DNA from: Streptomyces camelliae | Lineage (GTDB): Bacteria; Actinomycetota; Actinomycetes; Streptomycetales; Streptomycetaceae | Assembly (NCBI RefSeq): GCF_027625935.1 | Contig: NZ_CP115300.1 | Span: 7,874,001 to 7,938,000 of the forward strand | Direction: 5' to 3' | Length of the DNA: 64,000 bases | Shown here: piece after piece, positions 40,290 through 49,761 of the stretch | How positions within the stretch are numbered: the stretch's first letter is position 1 | How the letters are laid out: each line of letters begins with the position of its first letter | Translations under genes and position numbers: made by a program | Notes under the pieces: generated by a model | Databases searched by the model: none | What the model was told of the DNA's origin: nothing | What the model saw: only the letters and a program-made list of their open reading frames with translations

Positions 40290-43200
40290 GCGGCACCCAC
40301 GCGCCCGCGCAGGGCCGGCAGAGCAGCGGCAGCTCCAAGCAGAAGGCTCGCAAGCCGCAGCGCTCCGCCCGTACGCCCGAGCCCAAGGAGATCATCAGCG
40401 GGGCCGGCCACCCTCTCGACCCCGGCATCCGCAGGGAGTTGGAGGCGCGGCTCGGTCACGACTTCAGCCGCGTACGTGTGCACACGGACGAGGACTCGGC
40501 CGCGCTGGCCGACCTGGTCGGCGCCGACGCGGTCACCGTCGGCCAGGAGATCTTCTTCCGAGCGGGCACCTTCCGCCCCGGCACCGAGGACGGCCGTCGG
40601 CTGCTCGCGCACGAGCTGCTGCACACCGTCCAGGCCCCCGACCAGCCGGGCCGGCTGCGTGCAGGCCGCGACTTCGGCGGCGTCAGCCTGCCCACCGACG
40701 CCGTCGAGCAACAGGCCGAGCAGGGCGCGCGCAGCGCGGACGCAGGGCGGACCGAGGTCACGCGGGACAGCTCCGCCACCCCCGGCTGGCTCCGCTACGC
40801 TCGCGTCGATGCCGACCGGCTCCGCAGCGAACGCCTCGACCCGGCGACCCTGGTGGACCGGCTGACCGCCGGCATCCTCCGTTCCCTGCGCGGCGACCCC
40901 ACGGACTCCTCCGGCCGCGTCCGCCGGCAACTGGCGCGCTTTGCCCCGGAGCTGGAGCAGGCGGTGCTCGCCAAGCTCGAACTCCGCCTGCCCTCCTCCG
41001 ACTACCAGCGCGTCCTCGACCTCGCCGAGCAGGCCTCGCACCTGCCCGAGGGCATGGACACCCCGCTCACTCCGGTGCCGGTCACGGACACGGTCGACCG
41101 GATCGAGGCCGAGCACGACCAGGACGACGTACGGGAGCGCGACCACCGCGAGGCCGAGCAGGAGCACCGCGACGACGCGGCCGAGGGGCGTCGACGGCAC
41201 GAGGAGGAGCACGAGGACCGGCACCCGCAGCAGCGCGTCCACCAGGAGGAGCGGAAGAGGCGAAGGCCCTCCGAGCAGCGCAGGCGTGGAGAGCGGAACG
41301 CACAGGGACCGGACGGGACTTCCTCCTCGTCCGGCAGCGGCGTCGACGGCTCCGGAGCGTCCGCATCCTCCGCGTCCTCGACGACCGATGGCGCCACCGC
41401 CGGCCGGTCCGCTTCCGCCCAGCCCGACGCCGCCACCGGTGACCAGGCGCAGGCGGACCAGCCGGGTCAGGACGCCCAGGGCGCAACCGCCGGTCAGCAG
41501 CAGGCCGACGGCCAGGACGCCCAGGACAAGAACCGCAAGGACCAGCAGGCCCAACAGGACCAGCAGGACCAGCAGGACAAGAAGGAGCAGCAGGCCCAGC
41601 AGCAGAAGACCGAGCAGAGCAAGGACCCCAAGGACAAGCCGGCCGCCGCGCAGGCCGAGGGCTCGCCGGAGCACGAGCGGAAGTCCGCGACCAAGCAGCC
41701 GGTCGCCGGCGGCAAGCCGCACAACCCGGACCACCTGCCCACCCCGCAGCCCGGCCCCGTCCGCCCGGAGGAGGTCGACAAGACCGCGGAGCAGCGCGAC
41801 GGCTCGCTCGTCCGCCACGGCGTCCTGGAGGGCGACGAGGAGAGCGGCGAACCCCCCGAGCAGGAGCAGCCCGAGGGTCTGGAGCCGGGCGCCGACAGCG
41901 AGATCGGCGGTCCGCAGGGTGCCGAGAAGCCCGGCGCCACCGGCGGGGCGGAGGCCACGCTCAAGCCGGAGGACTTCCTGCCCTCCACCGACCTCGACGT
42001 CTCCGCTGTGCCGACGGCCGATCAGATACACCTGTCCGTAGGCGGATCTGCCCCGGCCTCAGCCGAGGTCCCCAGTTTCCCGGCCCCGCCCCCGACCAAG
42101 GCGGAGAAGGTCCAGGCGGCGCGCGAGAGTGAGCGCGAGGACGACGAGCCCGCCGAGCCCCCCATCGCCACCGCCCCGCCCGCTCCGGGCCGCCGTACTC
42201 CCCAGTCGGTCCCGCAGCCGGGCCCCGTCGCCGAGAACGCGGCCGGGGACCGCACCGAGCACGACCTCCAGACCGAGAAGCCGGTCGAGCAGGAGGTCGG
42301 CCCGGACCCCGAGCAGGCGCAACCGGCCGACGACGGCTCCCCGGCCGCTGAGCCGGAGGCCGAGGCGCATCCGCAGGCCGGCGGGCAGACTGACGTAGCG
42401 CCGGCCGAACCTCCGCAGACCGAGGGGGGGACCGCCCCCAGCCCGGCCCAGCAGGAGAGTGCCGCCGAGCACAACGAGCGCCAGGAGGCCGAGCACGCCC
42501 CGGCTCCCGCAGCGCCGACCCCTGCCCGTGTCACCGCGCGGCCGGCCGCCGCGCAGCACGCGCAGCAACCGGCGGGCGTCTCCTATGGATCAGGCAGCGC
42601 CGCGGGATCGGCCCCGGGCCGCGCACCTTCCTCCGCCGCTGCTGCCGCCGGCCCGGCCGGCGCGCCCGAGCCGGCGGGTGCGGTCGCGGGACCGGGGGCC
42701 GCGCCGGGCGCCGTCGCTCCCGTCCGCGCCGCTGCGCAGTCCCCGGCCCTCGGTCCCGCCGACCAGCAGTCCGACGCCCCGGGAGCCCTCGGCGCCCAGC
42801 CCGCCCCCGGCGCCTCGCTCGAACCGGGCGGCGGTGCCTGCGCGGGGTCCCCGGAGCCCAGCACCGAGGCTGACAAGCCCGAGGGCAGCGGCGGCGGTTG
42901 CGGAGGCGGAGGTGGCGGCGCTCAGGAGCGGAAGAGCCCGGCTCCGCCCAACGTCTCCGATCAGGACCCGCAGGCCGCCCTGGGTACGGCCGCCGCCGTG
43001 CCGCCGGACCAGACGGTCACCGTCCTGGGCGGTGCCGACAGCGCCGTCGACCACTCCATCGGGCAGCAGCAGGCCCAGCTCAAGGCTGCCCCGCCGACCA
43101 CGCAGCGCCCCTCCGGCGCGCCGCAGACCCTGCAGGGCAAGCCGACGGAGGAGGCCCCGGCCGCGCAGGTGTCGGGTCAGCTGGAGCGGGTGGCCCCGCC

Positions 43201-46200
43201 GGGGCAGGGCCGGCAGCAGAAGGCGGACGGCAATCAGGTCCAGGGCCAGAACCCGGCCGAGCAGGTGCAGACGCCCAACGTCCCGGACACCGACGCCGGC
43301 AAGGCGGACGCCCATGACGTCCAGAACATGCAGGACGCGGTCAACGACGTTCCCTCCACCGACCCCGGTCTGAACGTCACTGTCGGCCCGGCCCCCCAGG
43401 TGCAGCTGACCGGTGACGCCGACCCGCAGCTGACGGACCAGCAGGCCGGCAAGTACAACGACAAGACCTCCGAGATCCAGGACACCGGCCGACAGGACGC
43501 GGCCAAGCCGCTGGGCGAGGACCAGATCTACCCGGACGTGCCCCAGGAGACCCTGAAGGGCAACGTCCCCGGGGGCGCCGGCGGCCGGGGCGGCGGGGGC
43601 AAGGCCGGTACGCAGCTGAAGCCCGGCGAGGCCACCGTCGTCCAGCAGCAGCGCGGCCCGCAGATCAAGCAGGCGATCGGCCAGGGTCAGGGGCAGGTGG
43701 GCAGCGCCCAGGCCGACAACAGGCAGCAGCAGGCCGAGGCGCGCAAGAAGAACCAGTCGGACATCGACAAGGAGACGGCCGACAACGCCAGGAAGCAGAC
43801 GGCCAAGCGCGGTGAGGTAGGCGTCCAGGCCAAGCAGGCGCGCGACCAGTGGCGCTCGGAGCAGGACCAGAAGGTCGCCGACTCCGACAAGCAGGCGGAT
43901 CAGTCGCACACGGAGAACAACCAGAAGATCCTCTCCAAGCGCGACGACAGCAACAAGCAGGTCAAGGACCGGCAGGCCAGCGACAACCAGAAGATCCAGG
44001 ACAACCGCGAGCAGGCGCAGAAGAAGGCCCAGGACGAGAAGGAGAAGAAGAAGCACGAGTCCTCGGGCTGGTTCGGCTGGATCACATCCAAGATCAAGGA
44101 TGCTTTCAACGCGCTGCTGTCGGCGGTCACGAAGATCTTCGACTTCTTCCGCAAGCTGGTCAACGACATCATCGACGGCTTCAAGAAGTTCGCGGACTCG
44201 GTCATCGACACCTGCCGCAAGCTCGCCGTACAGCTGATCAAGGCCGTCGCCGATACGCTGATCCAGATCTGCGACGTCCTGCTCGCCGCGTTCCCGGCGC
44301 TGCGCGACAAGTTCCGCAAGGCCATCGAGGACCTGCGCGATGGCGCCATCGCGGCGGTCAACGCCCTGGCCGACACGCTCAAGGCGGCGGTCAACGCGCT
44401 CCTCGACGGGCTGGGGGCCGCGCTCAACGCACTGCTGAAGCTGGCCGAAGCGACCCTCAAGGCCATCATCAACCAGGTGCGCTCGTTGGTCGAGGCGGCG
44501 ATCAACTTCGTCAAGGCCGCCATCGCCGCGCTGGGTCAACTCGCGGCGCTGATCGCGGACATCGCCCCGGACCCGGGCGGCTGGCTGAGCAAGATGGGCG
44601 CCGCCGCGAGGGACGGCATCCAGCATCACCTCTGGGGCGCGGTCAAGACGGCGGTGAAGGCCTGGTTCGACCAGAAGGTCGAGTCCGTCGTCGGCCTGAC
44701 GTCCACCCTCCTGAACATCCTCGTCAAGGGCTGCATCTCCCTCAAGAAGATCGGCCAGATGGCCTGGAAAGCGATCATCTCCGCGCTTCCGATGATGCTC
44801 GCGCAGATCATCATCGAGAAGGTCATCTCGATGATCGTGCCTGCGGCGGGCGCGATCATGACGATCATTCAGGGACTGATGGCCGCCTGGGGAACCATCA
44901 GCAAAATCATCGCCGCCTTCGGCAAGTTCTTCGCCTTCCTGAAGGCGGTGAAGGCGGGCCCGGCCGCCTGCCTCTTCGCGGAGGCGGTCGCAGCGGGTGT
45001 CGTCGCCCTCCTGGAATTCGTCTCCCAATACCTCCTCTCCAAGCTCAAGGGCGCCGGCAAGGCCGTGGGCACCAAGCTCAAGGCCCTCGCCCAGAAGATC
45101 CTGAAGGCCCTGGCCAAGGCGGGCAAGGGCGCGAGAAAGGCCGTCGGCACCGCCGTCAACCGGGCTCGGACGGGCCTGCGCAACGCGATGTCCTCACTCC
45201 GCGAGCGCATGCCGTCCGGCCGCCGACCCGCCGAACCGGATTTCTTCGCCCATCCTCACGAGCGGCCCGGCGAGCCCCATGAGACGGCCCCTCACCACGA
45301 GGAGCCGCATGCGCCGAGCCCCGAGGCCTCCAAGACCTCGAAGTCGCACGAGCCCAAGTTCCAGTCGGAGAGCAAGTCCTCGAAACCCCACGAACCCGAA
45401 GGGCCCAGGAAGCCCCGCGAGCCGGAGGAGGCGAACGCGCCCGCCCGACCTCGTCGTCCGGTATCCCGCGCGGGTCGAGCACTCAACCGGGCCAAGGGCG
45501 CCGTGAAAGCGGCCCTTGGGAAGGCGCGCAACGCTGCCCGCGCACTTGGTCGCAAGCTGAAGAACAGTAAGCTCGGCCGCGCGATCGGCAACGCTGCCCA
45601 CAAAATTCGCGACGCTTACAAGCGCAAGCGCGACCAGTTGCGCGAGTGGTGGAACAAGCGGAAGGAGCAGCGGGCGCAGAGGCGCGCGAAACGGCATGAC
45701 GACCGGCTCGCGCGAGCCGTTGCGCGAATGAAGCCGCTCTTCACGTCGATGCTTCGGCGAGGCGTCCACCCGACCGTGCTCCGTGCGGTCATGGGCGGCA
45801 TGCGGCTTTGGTACCGACTTTCGCGCGTCGCAGCGGAGGGCGCGCAGCGTTTCGATATCAAGGCGTGGGCAAGCCCGCCCGAGCTTGTGGTTCCGGGCAC
45901 GAACGTCAGGCTCGACCCACGAGATGTGCTCGAATTTGTGCAGCAGTTGGCCAACAAGGTACGTATCGAGTTCAGCAGGCGCGGATCGCATCCGGCCAAC
46001 GTGGCTTTTGGAAGCGATGGCAGTGTGAATCGGGTCGAATTCGGGCGTGCCGCTGGAGTCGGCCATATGGTGGACCGGTTGGATTCGCTGCAGGGGGACA
46101 GACTCTTCCCGGAGCCCACGACAGAACGTCGAGAAAAGGACGGCCAGGAGAAAGAAGTGTCGGTGCCGGGCCGGTGGACCTTGGCCTGGGCGTCGAACGA

Positions 46201-46960
46201 AAATGCTGGTGATACGACTGTCGAGGAACCGGGCGGCGCCAACAGTCACATATACCGGCGCACACCGGATCAGGCCAGAGGGCGAGACCTCGAATACCAG
46301 GAGATCATAGCGGAGGAAAATGAGAGCGCTGATCTCCTTGCTGTCGGACGTGACTACCTCAACATTTTCCGCGGAGCGGCTCCGAATAAAAATCTGAGCC
46401 AGATGCAGCTTCTGAAAAGTCGCTTTCTCATCAAGCTCACTGCATGGACTGAGAAGCGACGGGATGAGAGCGCCAGGGTCCATGCGGCAATGCTGGCCCA
46501 AATGATTTCACGAGCTGCCACCAAGAAGGACGGAGAAATGATCATCAAGGCCATCGAGGGGTATCCGATGGCTCCCAAGGGGGCGCAAGCGGCCGCAGTG
46601 AGCAAGCGAGCGTGGGTGGGTGGGGCGAACAGGGAGAGGCAACTGGCCGATCTCGGCGCACGCGTGCAGAACGAACGGGCTGAGATAAACAGGCTTTCGG
46701 ATCTGGAGGAGCGAGGTGCGAGAAGAAAGCTGGTGAATAATATGAGGCGCAGGATGAGGCGGGGCATACTTGGGCACACGACCAAATCGGGGGTGCACTC
46801 AATTAGCGGCGAAGAGCTCGCCGAGCGTGAAATAAACTTCATCCAGGCGTGGCTGAACGAGTATAGTGTGGACATTGCGGATGGAATGGATCCCAGGACT
46901 GTCAAGGAAAGGGTTTTCAAACATATCGAGACCCAAGTTATGAATACGTACGGTCTCTAG
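40286..46960 (+). CDS. Giant DUF4157 protein: putative effector carrier/tape measure with C-terminal effector-like domain
   Basis: 2224 residues from ATG 40286. Residues about 38-117 are a DUF4157 metallopeptidase-like domain: LDPGIRRELEARLGHDFSRV, VRVHTDEDSAALA, and HELLH at 109-113. About 120-1110 is Pro/Gln/Ala/Glu-rich and probably disordered. About 1110-1258 is a Gln/Lys-rich coiled coil. About 1259-1640 is long amphipathic helix with hydrophobic patches (WFGWITSKIKDAFNALLSAV, QIIIEKVISMIVPAAG). About 1640-1785 is very basic. From about 1785 to the end the domain is globular, and base composition turns less GC-rich, with new codons (ATA, AAT, AAA). No separate tape-measure gene exists in the locus, so this protein may combine ruler and payload. 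No toxin family is recognised for the C-terminus. Confidence 0.85.
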   Translation: MSGTHAPAQGRQSSGSSKQKARKPQRSARTPEPKEIISGAGHPLDPGIRRELEARLGHDFSRVRVHTDEDSAALADLVGADAVTVGQEIFFRAGTFRPGTEDGRRLLAHELLHTVQAPDQPGRLRAGRDFGGVSLPTDAVEQQAEQGARSADAGRTEVTRDSSATPGWLRYARVDADRLRSERLDPATLVDRLTAGILRSLRGDPTDSSGRVRRQLARFAPELEQAVLAKLELRLPSSDYQRVLDLAEQASHLPEGMDTPLTPVPVTDTVDRIEAEHDQDDVRERDHREAEQEHRDDAAEGRRRHEEEHEDRHPQQRVHQEERKRRRPSEQRRRGERNAQGPDGTSSSSGSGVDGSGASASSASSTTDGATAGRSASAQPDAATGDQAQADQPGQDAQGATAGQQQADGQDAQDKNRKDQQAQQDQQDQQDKKEQQAQQQKTEQSKDPKDKPAAAQAEGSPEHERKSATKQPVAGGKPHNPDHLPTPQPGPVRPEEVDKTAEQRDGSLVRHGVLEGDEESGEPPEQEQPEGLEPGADSEIGGPQGAEKPGATGGAEATLKPEDFLPSTDLDVSAVPTADQIHLSVGGSAPASAEVPSFPAPPPTKAEKVQAARESEREDDEPAEPPIATAPPAPGRRTPQSVPQPGPVAENAAGDRTEHDLQTEKPVEQEVGPDPEQAQPADDGSPAAEPEAEAHPQAGGQTDVAPAEPPQTEGGTAPSPAQQESAAEHNERQEAEHAPAPAAPTPARVTARPAAAQHAQQPAGVSYGSGSAAGSAPGRAPSSAAAAAGPAGAPEPAGAVAGPGAAPGAVAPVRAAAQSPALGPADQQSDAPGALGAQPAPGASLEPGGGACAGSPEPSTEADKPEGSGGGCGGGGGGAQERKSPAPPNVSDQDPQAALGTAAAVPPDQTVTVLGGADSAVDHSIGQQQAQLKAAPPTTQRPSGAPQTLQGKPTEEAPAAQVSGQLERVAPPGQGRQQKADGNQVQGQNPAEQVQTPNVPDTDAGKADAHDVQNMQDAVNDVPSTDPGLNVTVGPAPQVQLTGDADPQLTDQQAGKYNDKTSEIQDTGRQDAAKPLGEDQIYPDVPQETLKGNVPGGAGGRGGGGKAGTQLKPGEATVVQQQRGPQIKQAIGQGQGQVGSAQADNRQQQAEARKKNQSDIDKETADNARKQTAKRGEVGVQAKQARDQWRSEQDQKVADSDKQADQSHTENNQKILSKRDDSNKQVKDRQASDNQKIQDNREQAQKKAQDEKEKKKHESSGWFGWITSKIKDAFNALLSAVTKIFDFFRKLVNDIIDGFKKFADSVIDTCRKLAVQLIKAVADTLIQICDVLLAAFPALRDKFRKAIEDLRDGAIAAVNALADTLKAAVNALLDGLGAALNALLKLAEATLKAIINQVRSLVEAAINFVKAAIAALGQLAALIADIAPDPGGWLSKMGAAARDGIQHHLWGAVKTAVKAWFDQKVESVVGLTSTLLNILVKGCISLKKIGQMAWKAIISALPMMLAQIIIEKVISMIVPAAGAIMTIIQGLMAAWGTISKIIAAFGKFFAFLKAVKAGPAACLFAEAVAAGVVALLEFVSQYLLSKLKGAGKAVGTKLKALAQKILKALAKAGKGARKAVGTAVNRARTGLRNAMSSLRERMPSGRRPAEPDFFAHPHERPGEPHETAPHHEEPHAPSPEASKTSKSHEPKFQSESKSSKPHEPEGPRKPREPEEANAPARPRRPVSRAGRALNRAKGAVKAALGKARNAARALGRKLKNSKLGRAIGNAAHKIRDAYKRKRDQLREWWNKRKEQRAQRRAKRHDDRLARAVARMKPLFTSMLRRGVHPTVLRAVMGGMRLWYRLSRVAAEGAQRFDIKAWASPPELVVPGTNVRLDPRDVLEFVQQLANKVRIEFSRRGSHPANVAFGSDGSVNRVEFGRAAGVGHMVDRLDSLQGDRLFPEPTTERREKDGQEKEVSVPGRWTLAWASNENAGDTTVEEPGGANSHIYRRTPDQARGRDLEYQEIIAEENESADLLAVGRDYLNIFRGAAPNKNLSQMQLLKSRFLIKLTAWTEKRRDESARVHAAMLAQMISRAATKKDGEMIIKAIEGYPMAPKGAQAAAVSKRAWVGGANRERQLADLGARVQNERAEINRLSDLEERGARRKLVNNMRRRMRRGILGHTTKSGVHSISGEELAEREINFIQAWLNEYSVDIADGMDPRTVKERVFKHIETQVMNTYGL

Positions 46961-46994
46961 GGTTTTCTGCACACTTTGAAAGGAGGGCTGCCGC

Positions 46995-47585
46995 ATGGAT
47001 GGTGCTGTTTTCCATCGCAGTCGTAGGCTCGTGTTCCGGCATCCTGACCCTTCCCAGGCGGAGCGGGTAGCGACACAGCACGGGTGGGCCTCCCTCGGCT
47101 CTCGCGGAGGGCATCGGAAAGCCGTAGAACTCGTATGGGCGGTTGATGATGAAACGACCTTTCATTGTGTTGAGGACGTGGCCTCCGGGGAGTTTTGCTG
47201 CTTCTTTCGTGGGTCCAGGATCGATGGTGTCACGGATGCCTTCCGTAGGATTGATGCAGAGGTAGATGCATGGAGCTCGGCCGAGCTGATCGATCAAGTC
47301 TATGCAGAAGCCCCTCCGATGGAGCGTGTGGGTGCGCTGTTCCGTCTGGGGCTCGGCGCTCCTGCGGCTTTTGATGACGAGTTCTTCGATGCCTTCATGG
47401 TTGCGCTGCGTGATGAGCACCCCATGATCAGAGCAGCTGCAGCGCGAACTGCCGCATATATGGAATGGCCGCAATTGCTTCCCGAGTTGCGGATCATTGC
47501 CTCAGGCGACACCGACGCTCGCGTGCGGGGGGAGGCAGAACAGGTGGTCTCGGTTTTTGAGAGCGCAGAAAATGGTGCCCAGTGA
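46995..47585 (+). CDS. HEAT-repeat-like protein, candidate immunity to the giant protein's C-terminal domain
   Basis: 196 residues from ATG 46995 with a near-perfect AAAGGAGGG ahead. The first half is a mixed alpha/beta domain (RRLVFRHPDPSQAERVATQH, ETTFHCVEDVASGEFCCFFR). The second half shows HEAT-type helices: FMVALRDEHPMIRAAAARTA, and IIASGDTDARVRGEAEQVVS. Codon use and GC are low like the end of the gene upstream, unlike all other genes of the locus. It overlaps the next hub gene by GTGA. Small HEAT proteins next to polymorphic toxins are often immunity proteins, hence the call; it is inference. Confidence 0.65.
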   Translation: MDGAVFHRSRRLVFRHPDPSQAERVATQHGWASLGSRGGHRKAVELVWAVDDETTFHCVEDVASGEFCCFFRGSRIDGVTDAFRRIDAEVDAWSSAELIDQVYAEAPPMERVGALFRLGLGAPAAFDDEFFDAFMVALRDEHPMIRAAAARTAAYMEWPQLLPELRIIASGDTDARVRGEAEQVVSVFESAENGAQ

Positions 47586-48241
47586 GCAGCTACGCCGACA
47601 TACCCAAACCCATCCGCTCCGGCCTCGTCATCATCGACCCCCAGCGCGGAACCCCCAATGACATCATCGTCCTCCAGTTCAACCCCGACAGCCTGGAGCG
47701 CAGTATCGCTCCCCAGGCCGCCGGGGCTGACAACTCGTCCGGGGATCGGACGGAGGCGTTGCGGCTGAAGGGGCCGGCCGTCGAGACGTGGAAGCTGACC
47801 GCTGACATCGACGCGACCGATCAGCTGGATGTCGCCGCGCCGAACGGGATTCATCCGCAGCTCGCCGTGCTGGAGATGCTGGTGAGCCCGTCGTCGGCGA
47901 GCCTGCGGCAGCTCGAAGCGCTGGCGGCCCGCGGCACCTTGGAAATCACCCCCGTCGAGGCGCCGCTGACGCTCTTCACCTGGGGCAACAAGCGCGTCGT
48001 ACCGGTCAGGCTCACCGAGTTCTCGATCACCGAGGAGGCGTTCGACGTCGACCTCAATCCGATCAGGGCTCAAGTGGCCATCACACTGCGGGTGCTGACG
48101 GTCAGTGATCTGCCGGTCACCAACCGGGGGTACGAGCTCTACCTCGCGTACCTGGCGCAGAAGGAGCGGCTGGCGGGTCCCGCCGCGACCCGGCGGTTCA
48201 GCGCGCTGGGGCTGAGCGGAAGCGGACTGGGAGGGATCTGA
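47582..48241 (+). CDS. eCIS baseplate hub protein (Cis7/Afp7 N-part-like)
   Basis: 219 residues from GTG 47582. It begins with SGLVIIDPQRGTPNDIIVLQ and FNPDSLERSI, a segment shared with phage gp53-like/LysM-associated tail proteins, followed by ETWKLTADIDATDQLD, LFTWGNKRVVPVRLTEFSIT and FDVDLNPIRAQVAITLRVLT. This is the CIS tube-initiator hub family, which joins the tube to the spike. It normally precedes a small LysM protein, as here. Confidence 0.88.
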   Translation: MSSYADIPKPIRSGLVIIDPQRGTPNDIIVLQFNPDSLERSIAPQAAGADNSSGDRTEALRLKGPAVETWKLTADIDATDQLDVAAPNGIHPQLAVLEMLVSPSSASLRQLEALAARGTLEITPVEAPLTLFTWGNKRVVPVRLTEFSITEEAFDVDLNPIRAQVAITLRVLTVSDLPVTNRGYELYLAYLAQKERLAGPAATRRFSALGLSGSGLGGI

Positions 48242-48247
48242 TCAACC

Positions 48248-48613
48248 ATGGCGTCACTGGAGAATCCGCTGGACGCGGTCGCGCTCACCCAGGCGACCAC
48301 CGCCTATCCGCGATCGAGCCGCTACTACGGACTGGGCACCGCCCGGTTCACGGAACCGGACGGCCATCAGATCACCTACCTGCGTCGTCGCCTCCTGCCC
48401 GACCCGCAGGGCATGGCGGACCTGGCCACCCACACCGTCAGCACCGGCGACCGCCCCGACCTCCTCGCCGCCCGCTACCTGGGCAACGCGGAGCAGTGGT
48501 GGCGGATCGCGGACGCCAACCTGGTCCTGGACCCAAGGGAGTTGACCAGCGATCCGGGCCGGCGGATCCGGATCACCCTGCCCAGCGGCGTGCCCGGAGG
48601 GGTGAATGGCTGA
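48248..48613 (+). CDS. LysM-type baseplate hub protein
   Basis: 121 residues. The core YLRRRLLPDPQGMADLATHT, VSTGDRPDLLAARYLGNAEQ and WWRIADANLVLDPRELT is the LysM-like fold used by T4 gp53 and Afp7-type proteins (family motif RPDLLA..yyGda..WW.Iadan). Ends in RIRITLP. It clamps the hub to the wedge in contractile tails. It lies 6 bases after the preceding gene and overlaps the next by 8. Confidence 0.88.
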   Translation: MASLENPLDAVALTQATTAYPRSSRYYGLGTARFTEPDGHQITYLRRRLLPDPQGMADLATHTVSTGDRPDLLAARYLGNAEQWWRIADANLVLDPRELTSDPGRRIRITLPSGVPGGVNG

Positions 48614-49751
48614 GAACGGTCCGATCACGACCGGGCCGATCCATCTGACGCTGATGATGGGCCCGCAGCTGGCCGTACCTGTCGCGCAGGAGGTCGCGGA
48701 CTCGCTCCTCTCCGTGCAGGTGACGGTGGCGTCGGGGCAGCGCAGCGGCTTCCAGCTGGCGTTCGACCTGGCGAAGGACAGCCTGATCAGCCGCAGTCTG
48801 CTGCCGGGCGGCTCCTTCGATCCCAAGACGCGCGTCATCATCACGATCACGGTCCAGGGCACCCCCACCGTGCTGATGGACGGTGTCATCATTCGCCAGG
48901 AAGTCGGCATCAGCAACCAGCCGGGCCAGTCGACGCTCACGGTCACCGGCGAGGACCTGACCGTGCTGATGGACCTGGAGGAGCGTGCCGCCGTCCCGTA
49001 CCCCGCGATGTCCCCGGCTGCCCGCGTCCAGGCGATCATCGCCCAGTACGCCCAGTACGGGATCACCCCGCTGGTCATCCCGGAGCTCATCCCGCAGACC
49101 CCCATGCCCACTCAGCGCGTGGACTTCCAGAAGGGCACCGACCTCGCCTACATCAACCAGCTGGCGCAGGCGAACGGTTATGCCTTCTTCCTCGACCCGG
49201 GGCCGGTCCCGGGGCAGAGCCGCGCCTACTGGGGGCCGGAGGTCCGCCTCGGCGAGCCGCAGCACGCGCTGAACGTCAACATGGACGGGCTCTCCAACGT
49301 CGACCAGCTCACCTTCGCCTTCGACGGGACCGCGCGGGAGCAGCCCGAGGCGCGCATCCAGTTGCCGGCCACGCGCGTCTCGGCCATCCTGCCCGTGCCC
49401 GAAGTGAGCATCCTGCGCCCGCCGTTGGCGCGGCGCCCGGCGCCCGCGCTGAAGAAGACCGTCATCGGGGACACCGCGAAGAAGGACAGCGGACAGGGCA
49501 TCGCCGAAGCCCTCGCCAAGGCGGCGGAATCCGCCGACGCCGTCACCGGCTCCGGGCAGTTGGACGTGGTCCGGTACGGATACGTGCTCCGCGCCCGGGA
49601 ACTGGTCGGCGTCCGTGGTGCCGGGATCACCTACGACGGCCGGTACTACGTGAAGTCCGTGACCCACAACCTGCAACGCGGCTCGTACACGCAGAACTTC
49701 ACCCTTGCTCGCGAGGGGCTGATCGCACTGGAGCCCACGGTCGTCCCCTAG
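48606..49751 (+). CDS. eCIS spike base, late control D/VgrG gp27-like (Cis8 N-part)
   Basis: 381 residues from ATG 48606. Features of the phage late-control-D/gp27 family include TVASGQRSGFQLAFDLAKDS, VLMDGVIIRQEVGISNQPGQ, STLTVTGEDLTVLMDLEERA, QRVDFQKGTDLAYINQLAQA and NGYAFFLDPGP. The final part ITYDGRYYVKSVTHNLQRGS adopts the closing barrel. In Afp the gp27 and gp5 parts are one protein (Afp8); here the gp5 OB part is the separate next gene. Confidence 0.9.
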   Translation: MAENGPITTGPIHLTLMMGPQLAVPVAQEVADSLLSVQVTVASGQRSGFQLAFDLAKDSLISRSLLPGGSFDPKTRVIITITVQGTPTVLMDGVIIRQEVGISNQPGQSTLTVTGEDLTVLMDLEERAAVPYPAMSPAARVQAIIAQYAQYGITPLVIPELIPQTPMPTQRVDFQKGTDLAYINQLAQANGYAFFLDPGPVPGQSRAYWGPEVRLGEPQHALNVNMDGLSNVDQLTFAFDGTAREQPEARIQLPATRVSAILPVPEVSILRPPLARRPAPALKKTVIGDTAKKDSGQGIAEALAKAAESADAVTGSGQLDVVRYGYVLRARELVGVRGAGITYDGRYYVKSVTHNLQRGSYTQNFTLAREGLIALEPTVVP

Positions 49752-49761
49752 GAGACAGAGA

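Noticed and set aside
42590..45028. 812-codon open frame on the minus strand opposite the giant eCIS gene
   Set aside because: Its product is Arg/Gly/Leu/Asp-rich without domains, and its codon pattern is the complement of the real gene. It is a product of high GC and low-complexity coding.
45640..46960. Assignment of the giant protein's C-terminus to a known nuclease or ADP-ribosyltransferase toxin
   Set aside because: No catalytic motif of these families could be identified by eye; naming one would be a guess.
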